11,327 bases of DNA from contig CAZEAN010000165.1 of the NCBI GenBank assembly GCA_964510225.1, positions 1-11,327 of the forward strand, given 5' to 3'. The notes under the pieces were generated by a model. It saw only the letters and a program-made list of their open reading frames with translations. It was not told where the DNA came from and ran no database searches. The DNA comes from CAZEAN01 sp964510225. GTDB lineage: Bacteria > Planctomycetota > Planctomycetia > Isosphaerales > Isosphaeraceae. A program made the translations under genes and the position numbers. Below, piece after piece: positions 6,586 to 11,327 of this stretch; within the stretch, counting starts at the first letter, position 1; each line of letters begins with the position of its first letter.

Positions 6586-7281
6586 ATGGCGCGCTCTGCA
6601 CCCGATTTAGCAATCCCCGATGGTTGCCTCCCTGGTCCCGAAAAATGGTGCTTCGCTCCTGAAGGGGCGGCGATTCTCCCATCGGCCGCCACTGCAGTCA
6701 TCGCTGATGTTCATCTTGGGTATGAGTGGGCTCGAGGACGAAGCGGTGACTTCATTCCGGAGCACTCATTGCGTGAATCGATCTCAAAACTCGAACGCTT
6801 GTTGACTCGGATCCCGGAGATCAAGCAACTGATCGTCGCCGGCGATCTGACCGAATCCAACCGCCCCTGCCCTCAGACCGCCAGGGATCTGATTCGATTC
6901 CGGCATTGGCTCCGTGATCGAGAGATCGAGCTGATCTGGATCGCCGGGAACCACGACCGCCCTCAGCGACCGCCCTTGCCTTCATCATTCGCAATCGGAG
7001 GCTGGACGATTACACATGGTCATCGTCAGGTTGCAGAATCGAAGATCGTGATCGGGCATCATCACCCTGCGTTACGTGCCAGCGGGATCGTCGCACCTTG
7101 CTTCGTGGTCGATGAAAACACCATCATGCTTCCGGCGTTCTCGGAGAACGCTGCTGGCCTTGATCTCCTCAACGGCCCACTCCCGAACCTTATCCGACCC
7201 TCGATGCGCTGTGTTGCTGGCCTTGGGCGTGAACTCCTCGATTTTGGACCCCTCGCAAGACTTCGTCACGGTCAGATTTAA
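6586..7281 (+). CDS. pdeM: PdeM-type metallophosphoesterase, ligase-associated DNA damage response endonuclease
   Basis: A 231-residue calcineurin-like metallophosphoesterase. The characterised Pseudomonas homologue (MPE) is a manganese-dependent endonuclease that cuts single-stranded DNA. All metal-binding motifs are present in order: ADVHLG (D41, H43), AGDLT (D87), GNHD (N122, H123, D124), HGH (H144, H146) and GHHHPA (H158-H160). The length is typical. The ATG lies 1 nt after the helicase TGA and an adequate GAGG sits within the end of the helicase gene, so translation is probably coupled. The neighbouring Lhr-Core helicase is the usual partner and makes the assignment secure. The ATP-dependent ligase and the beta-lactamase-fold exonuclease that often complete the set are absent from this window. 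The 3' end is convergent with the next gene: only 6 nt separate the two stop codons, leaving no room for a terminator between them. Confidence 0.93.
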   Translation: MARSAPDLAIPDGCLPGPEKWCFAPEGAAILPSAATAVIADVHLGYEWARGRSGDFIPEHSLRESISKLERLLTRIPEIKQLIVAGDLTESNRPCPQTARDLIRFRHWLRDREIELIWIAGNHDRPQRPPLPSSFAIGGWTITHGHRQVAESKIVIGHHHPALRASGIVAPCFVVDENTIMLPAFSENAAGLDLLNGPLPNLIRPSMRCVAGLGRELLDFGPLARLRHGQI

Positions 7282-7287
7282 GTCACG

Positions 7288-8475
7288 TTACCGGCGTTCA
7301 CGATCAGGGACTCGTGCCGAATCGAGATTGCTCCGGATGTCGAGGAAGACGAGGAGTTCGGTTTTTCCCTGCGGAATGAGGTTTAAGAGCCCGCCACGAT
7401 TGGAAAGGAACCCAGGTAGTACTCCGGCGGAGAGAATCAAGGTCTGTTCCAGAGGCCAAGCTTCGATCGTCCGGTTCAGCCTTGTATGAGCGACTTCCGG
7501 GACATCGATCGTCATCTCCGCGAGCCCGGTCTGTCGAGGGACAATTACCGAAGTCGGCAGGAACCTCCGTACCGCAGTCGCCGAGAAATCGACAGCGAGG
7601 TCGACGGTGGTCAACTCAGGACGAAGTAAGGGGCTGACTCGGAGCGAGACCCCTTCATTCAAGGCCTCGACCCGTTGCTCGAAACCAACCGCTGAGCGAC
7701 TTGCCCGGTCGAGTCCCGCTCGATAGGTCGTCGGCTCCCGAAACTGGCTCCGGAGGACCGCCGTTTGGCCATTGACGACCTCAAAGCGACGGTCGACGAC
7801 GGTCTGAAAGCGTCGTTCAACATCTGAACGAACCAACAAGAGCTTCGCAGCGTCGGCGTCAATCGTCCAAGCTTGCTGGCCGTGAGGTCCCCCATAGAAT
7901 GATTCAGCGAGTCGGGTTGGTTCAAGCTCAGAGAAGATCTCGTAGCGCCAATTCGGATCATTCGCCAGGACAACCCGGACCTGCATCGTTAGTGTGTGGA
8001 ACCAAGGATCCAGGAACCGCCGCGAGACCTCTCGTACCTGCTCACGGATTTCTTGATTGTGAAAGGCACGGAGCTGGCTTGGGGTTGCGCTTAGGACTGT
8101 AAGGTCTTCACCAAACCAGACCCCAGAACCAGTGAACCGAAAGATCCACTCGATGAGTGCCTGCTCAGGCCGTTCGGTGCTTGAGGCATGGGGGAGCGAG
8201 GTATATTCGGTAATGTCCTCGACAAACCAGTCGAATCCCTCCTGGGAACGGAGCTGCTGCTCTCGCCTCAGTTCGGCATCGAGTCCTTGTGGTGGGCGTA
8301 GGGCCTCGGATGAGGAAGGGATACTCCGACGGGCCCCTGGCTCCAGCGCTCGATCATCAATCGACGGCTCAACGGGATCAAATCGAGGGCCCTCCCGGCG
8401 TTGCTGGCCGCGACAGACGCGCGAAAGGAACCCGCCGAGTAGAAATGTCGAGAAAATCGCCGTCCGGCGGTTCAT
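7288..8475 (-). CDS. exported secretin-like protein, function unknown
   Basis: A 395-residue protein with an N-terminal hydrophobic segment after NRR, AIFSTFLLGGFL (6-17), ending near CRG/QQ at 23-24, which fits a Sec signal peptide. It is followed by a disordered, charged stretch up to about residue 75. The rest resembles parts of type II/III secretion secretins. LTVLSATPSQLRAFHNQEI (125-143) looks like the end of a secretin N-domain. VNGQTAVLRS (234-243), then GVSLRVSPLLRP and VDLAVDF (275-297), and finally QTLILSAGVL (344-353) with KTELLVFLDIR (371-381) follow the secretin C-domain order. It is shorter than true secretins and lacks clear repeated N-domains, so it may be a periplasmic paralogue rather than a pore. 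ATG 8475 is chosen because AGGGAGG precedes it by 8 nt; the frame extends upstream to 8685 without a matching signal. It lies 182 nt downstream of the esterase gene. Confidence 0.7.
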   Translation of the reverse strand: MNRRTAIFSTFLLGGFLSRVCRGQQRREGPRFDPVEPSIDDRALEPGARRSIPSSSEALRPPQGLDAELRREQQLRSQEGFDWFVEDITEYTSLPHASSTERPEQALIEWIFRFTGSGVWFGEDLTVLSATPSQLRAFHNQEIREQVREVSRRFLDPWFHTLTMQVRVVLANDPNWRYEIFSELEPTRLAESFYGGPHGQQAWTIDADAAKLLLVRSDVERRFQTVVDRRFEVVNGQTAVLRSQFREPTTYRAGLDRASRSAVGFEQRVEALNEGVSLRVSPLLRPELTTVDLAVDFSATAVRRFLPTSVIVPRQTGLAEMTIDVPEVAHTRLNRTIEAWPLEQTLILSAGVLPGFLSNRGGLLNLIPQGKTELLVFLDIRSNLDSARVPDRERR

Positions 8476-8483
8476 GCCAGTGG

Positions 8484-8490
8484 CCTCCCT
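8484..8490 (-). promoter_or_regulatory. ribosome binding site deciding the start of the secretin-like gene
   Basis: On the minus strand AGGGAGG is followed by 8 nt and then ATG at 8475. It places a signal peptide at the protein's N-terminus and argues against the 70-residue upstream extension. Confidence 0.65.
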
Positions 8491-8657
8491 GCCGATCTGG
8501 CGCTTAAAGCATATTCGAAGCGAGGATATCGGATCGTGGCTGCTCAAGCTCAGTCTTTCTGAACTCAGCATCAACGAATGGCTAAAGACCCTAGCAGGTT
8601 TCGAGAAATCTGCAAGATTGAGGCAAAAAGATTCAAGTTGGATCGCTGAAAGCATTC

Positions 8658-9839
8658 CTACTGCTGAGGATCGAGTTCCCTCCATCCCTCCCAGGTCTTT
8701 GCGAGAGTCTCCGGAAGAACTCGTCCCGCTGAAGAATAGGAATGATAGCTGGCATCGGTGATAAACTCGACATCATAGCCTTTGTCCCGCAGCGCTTTGA
8801 ACATCTGATTATTAGCAAGCCACCAGTCACCAAACCGATTGATGATGTCATTGGTTCCATCATGGAGGACGATCTTCGTGATTGGTTTTTGAGGTGAGTT
8901 AGAGACAATTTTCGGATAAGCACCCCCGCCCCGGATGTTCGTGTAACTCCCGATGTGCGAACAAACTCGACCAAAGAGATCGGGGCGTTCCCAGGCAACG
9001 GTGAAAGCACAGATCCCACCCGACGACGCGCCACAGATCCCTCGGAAAGCGGGATCGGTGTGGAGCTTGTAGTCCTGGGCAACCCGAGGGATCACCTCCT
9101 CGTCGAGGAACGTCGCATAACGATCACTCAAGGTGTCATATTCAACACTCCGATTCCGGGAGCCGTCATCGTTCACACCAGGATTCAGCAAGACCAAGAT
9201 CGTTACCGGCATTAAGCCATCGGCAATCAAGTTCTCCACCACTGTACCGGCATGTTCGCGACGATAGGCGTCACCATCTTGGAAGACCATCAACGCAGCA
9301 GAAAGAGCAGGGTCATAGGAAGCAGGAAGATAGATCGAGCCAGTCCGATCGTTACCGAATACCTCACTCCGAAAATTGAAGGGAAGATACTGCCCGTAGG
9401 AAACACCATCACGCTTCACTGCTTCTGGAGGGGTCGTCCAACCGGGCATCTCAATCGAACCTCGCCCGAGAGTTTCATCTCCAAGCTGGAACTCAAAGCC
9501 CCCCTTTGCATCCTCGGGAACTTCAAGTACAAAAGCCCAAAGACCCGTCTGACCTATTGGCTTCATTTCTCGAGATTGCTGACGGAGAAGATAGCCGGTA
9601 ACTACAGGCGTTGCGGTCGTTTGGTTGGGTATCTGAATCACGAATGCAACAGCAGCATCGTCAATGAACCAGGCCCCGTTCTCGAGATCGGGATCATCAG
9701 TAAGTCTTGCCCGGATTCCTCGTGCAAGTTGCTCGGCATCCTCATCGAGAACGGGTGACTGTAGTCTCACAGCAAGTTCATTTGCCTTCAGGGGAGTTTG
9801 CATCATGAGCGCACAGACCAAGATCGTGGTGAACACCAT
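8658..9839 (-). CDS. exported esterase, enterochelin esterase (Fes)/esterase-D family
   Basis: A 393-residue alpha/beta hydrolase of the Fes/esterase-D family (COG2382-like). MVFTTILVCALMMQTPLKA at the N-terminus is a good signal peptide, so the enzyme acts in the periplasm or outside. Residues about 20-150 look like an E-set domain that packs on the hydrolase. The catalytic part begins near GSIYLPASYDP. The nucleophile is S272 in GASSGG. HDGTND (326-331) offers the acid, probably D331, and FGDWWLANNQM after it is a family hallmark. H366 in ASYHSYSSAG, followed by LPETL, is the likely catalytic His. Natural substrates could be acetylated or feruloylated polysaccharides or siderophore esters; no siderophore genes are nearby, so a sugar ester is the better guess. 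ATG 9839 is chosen, with AGGA 7 nt upstream; a TTG at 9875 is open but lacks a ribosome binding site. Confidence 0.88.
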   Translation of the reverse strand: MVFTTILVCALMMQTPLKANELAVRLQSPVLDEDAEQLARGIRARLTDDPDLENGAWFIDDAAVAFVIQIPNQTTATPVVTGYLLRQQSREMKPIGQTGLWAFVLEVPEDAKGGFEFQLGDETLGRGSIEMPGWTTPPEAVKRDGVSYGQYLPFNFRSEVFGNDRTGSIYLPASYDPALSAALMVFQDGDAYRREHAGTVVENLIADGLMPVTILVLLNPGVNDDGSRNRSVEYDTLSDRYATFLDEEVIPRVAQDYKLHTDPAFRGICGASSGGICAFTVAWERPDLFGRVCSHIGSYTNIRGGGAYPKIVSNSPQKPITKIVLHDGTNDIINRFGDWWLANNQMFKALRDKGYDVEFITDASYHSYSSAGRVLPETLAKTWEGWRELDPQQ

Positions 9840-9918
9840 AGCCCGTTCCTGACTCTGAGGCGTGTTGCGGCGCAATTATTCCCACGCCGAGGTTGGTAAA
9901 TGCTCCGAATCAGCATCC

Positions 9919-9947
9919 ATTCGATAATGACTCCAGAGCTGGGTCAA
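9919..9947 (-). promoter_or_regulatory. candidate sigma-70 promoter for the esterase gene
   Basis: On the minus strand TTGACC (9947-9942) is followed by a 17-nt spacer and TCGAAT (9924-9919). The -35 matches the consensus at five of six positions and the -10 at four of six. Transcription would start near 9912, leaving a leader of about 73 nt. It suggests the esterase is transcribed independently of the AGE-fold gene upstream. Confidence 0.33.
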
Positions 9948-10125
9948 GGTTCTGCCGAGGCCGATGGCAATCCTGTCGAGCTTCGATCCGTCGCAAGATA
10001 CTCAGTCGATCGAGCCCTTCTTCCCATGTGCCAGGGGCAGAGATCCCGACGTTCAACCAATGGCACACTCAAGTATTCTCGCTTCAATCCAATCCAAGAA
10101 ACCATCGACGCCCGATACCGGTCTC

Positions 10126-11327
10126 TCACGACATCCGGGATGACCCCGACTGCCATCGAAGGATCAGCAAGGCCGAAGCCATACCAACCGACGTCAAAAG
10201 GATCGAGGTAGGTTCTGGGACCGCTGCGCTCGCAAGGAAAATCGCATCGCTTTGGAAGCGACTGACGTGGAAGTTCACTTTCCAGACCTGGCCTTTGCGC
10301 GTGAGTGTCGGTTCCAGGTAGGTGTTGGGAGCGAGATCGATCTCCTGATACCAACCTCCGAACTCGGGATCACGCATAATCTCGTGGTTGAACGACTGGG
10401 CAGCACTGAAGACCTCCCAGAGTTCTTCGCGATCGTGGAAGACTGCATAATGCATGGCCGTCTTCGTCAATTCTGCTTGCTGCCACCAAATCAAGTCCTC
10501 TTCGGCAACCGGTCGAAACGGGTCGCCATCATAATCGACCCTAGGATGCACAACTGCACCAAGTTCGAGATCGAATCCATGTTCCAGATTGAAGTTGATC
10601 AGGCTGTTGCCGACGTTGATCCACTCTTCAGAATCACCGAGCCCCCGAAGGACCGCTTCGCTTAAGAGCCAAGCCCATTCCATATTCAGGCCAATATCGA
10701 CCCGAGAGTTTTCCCCCCCTTCTTCGGAAGGGTTCCAGTTTTGATCATAGCGTTGGGGGGCATAGCCGGAAGTGGGATCAACCCGTTGGAACATCCGTTC
10801 GACAAAGAAACTCCCCATACGTTCAATCTGTCCACCGAGTTCGCCACGCTGCTCACCCGTGGTGACGTCGAAGAGACCGATCAGCGTTTCGAAAACGTGA
10901 TTCATTACATCGGCATTGCGACTACCATTCGCGGGGAATGGAGTACTGAACGTTCGGTCTAAGTTGACCCCAACAGCGCTCGGTGAACCAACAGGATCGC
11001 CAGGTTGCAATTCGCCAAACCGATCGTTGACGACCTCCATGATATTAAGGGCAGCATCGAGGTAGCTGGCTGAGCCAACCACCGAGTAGGCCTTGGACAA
11101 GGCATAGGCTGCATGGACGTGTCCATAAATGTGCTTCCTCGTCTCTTGAGGTGTGGTCGGCTCGCTCCCGTCGGGTGGTAGATTCCAGTACAGCCCACCA
11201 TAGACGGGATCAGGAGCACGCTCCAACAGGTAACCGGCCCCCGATCTAATCGTCTCTTCAAACCGCCCCGGATAAACCCCCCACAGACACGAAGCACGGA
11301 CTGCCTCGACAAACATAAGAATCACAC
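10126..11327 (-). CDS. secreted AGE-fold (N-acylglucosamine 2-epimerase family) protein with PEP-CTERM signal, N-terminus cut
   Basis: The frame is open to the right edge, so the true start and probably a signal peptide lie outside. Numbering here counts codon 1 at 11325. The (alpha/alpha)6-barrel pattern of the AGE/cellobiose 2-epimerase family is clear: KHIYGHVHAAYAL, NHVFETLIGLF (H143), IGLNMEWAWLL (L213), WWQQAELTKTA, GGWYQEI and KVNFHVSRF (H353, R356). Family members normally interconvert sugar epimers or isomers in the cytoplasm. Here the C-terminus is V-PEP (370-372), a hydrophobic helix and a basic end, the PEP-CTERM pattern recognised by the exosortase sorting system. The position that is His in the family motif G-H-x-x-E is Leu213, so epimerase activity is doubtful. 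It may bind or process an extracellular polysaccharide instead; that is inference. The gene downstream, after 286 nt, is the exported esterase. Confidence 0.87.
   Translation of the reverse strand, partial: VILMFVEAVRASCLWGVYPGRFEETIRSGAGYLLERAPDPVYGGLYWNLPPDGSEPTTPQETRKHIYGHVHAAYALSKAYSVVGSASYLDAALNIMEVVNDRFGELQPGDPVGSPSAVGVNLDRTFSTPFPANGSRNADVMNHVFETLIGLFDVTTGEQRGELGGQIERMGSFFVERMFQRVDPTSGYAPQRYDQNWNPSEEGGENSRVDIGLNMEWAWLLSEAVLRGLGDSEEWINVGNSLINFNLEHGFDLELGAVVHPRVDYDGDPFRPVAEEDLIWWQQAELTKTAMHYAVFHDREELWEVFSAAQSFNHEIMRDPEFGGWYQEIDLAPNTYLEPTLTRKGQVWKVNFHVSRFQSDAIFLASAAVPEPTSILLTSVGMASALLILRWQSGSSRMS

Noticed and set aside
8625..8644. Possible terminator after the esterase (minus strand, five T residues)
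   Set aside because: The preceding stem is only a few pairs with a mismatch and a tight loop, so it is unconvincing.
8476..8685. 70-residue N-terminal extension of the secretin-like gene
   Set aside because: It would overlap the end of the esterase gene, lacks a ribosome binding site, and would bury the signal peptide that begins at ATG 8475.
8132..8761. 209-codon plus-strand frame
   Set aside because: It lies antisense to the secretin-like gene and the end of the esterase gene; its Ser/Arg-rich product has no domain pattern.
9252..9758. 168-codon plus-strand frame
   Set aside because: Antisense to the esterase gene, whose catalytic motifs are all intact; treated as a shadow.
9840..9875. 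TTG start 12 codons upstream of the esterase
   Set aside because: ATG 9839 has AGGA at good spacing and places the signal peptide at the exact N-terminus.

Overview
The window looks like chromosomal DNA from a planctomycete or a close relative in the PVC group. Three things suggest this. The start of GyrA has a non-proteobacterial HPHGENSIYPTLARM stretch. One gene ends in a PEP-CTERM sorting signal. The exported esterase and the secretin-like protein are of kinds common in planctomycetes. This placement comes from family recognition only and should be held at moderate confidence. No rRNA, tRNA, CRISPR array, insertion sequence or transposase was seen.

Layout, left to right. (1) 1-417, minus: the first 139 codons of gyrA, cut by the left edge, with a plausible promoter at 494-522. 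(2) 647-2232, minus: a probable two-gene operon. It holds a COG4339-type HD phosphohydrolase and then a class I SAM-dependent methyltransferase, with an imperfect hairpin in the gap between them. (3) 2233-3962: a visibly AT-richer segment. It holds one plus-strand gene for a conserved-looking protein of unknown function (2844-3617), preceded by an extended -10 promoter and followed by a weak terminator. The two flanks of this gene have no confident gene, only ambiguous open frames. (4) 3963-7281, plus: a tightly coupled pair, an Lhr-Core type DEXH helicase followed after 1 nt by the PdeM-type metallophosphoesterase. These are two members of the 'ligase-associated DNA damage response' set; the ATP-dependent ligase and the exonuclease of that set are not in the window. 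(5) 7288-9839, minus: an exported protein resembling a truncated secretin, and upstream of it an exported esterase of the Fes/esterase-D family. (6) 10126 to the right edge, minus: a secreted AGE-fold protein with a C-terminal PEP-CTERM signal, truncated at its N-terminus by the window end.

The helicase-PdeM pair is the only module with a clear joint function, DNA repair. The three minus-strand genes on the right look like cell-envelope or secreted functions. They are spaced 182 and 286 nt apart, so they need not be one operon.

The points most worth a second look are these. The AGE-fold protein lacks a histidine at the usual G-H-x-x-E position. GyrA carries Asn and Pro where the two main quinolone-contact residues normally sit. 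The Lhr/PdeM pair stands without its ligase and exonuclease here. The AT-rich island around 2.2-3.96 kb holds an unknown protein whose second residue is Cys. No clearly new multi-gene system was identified.
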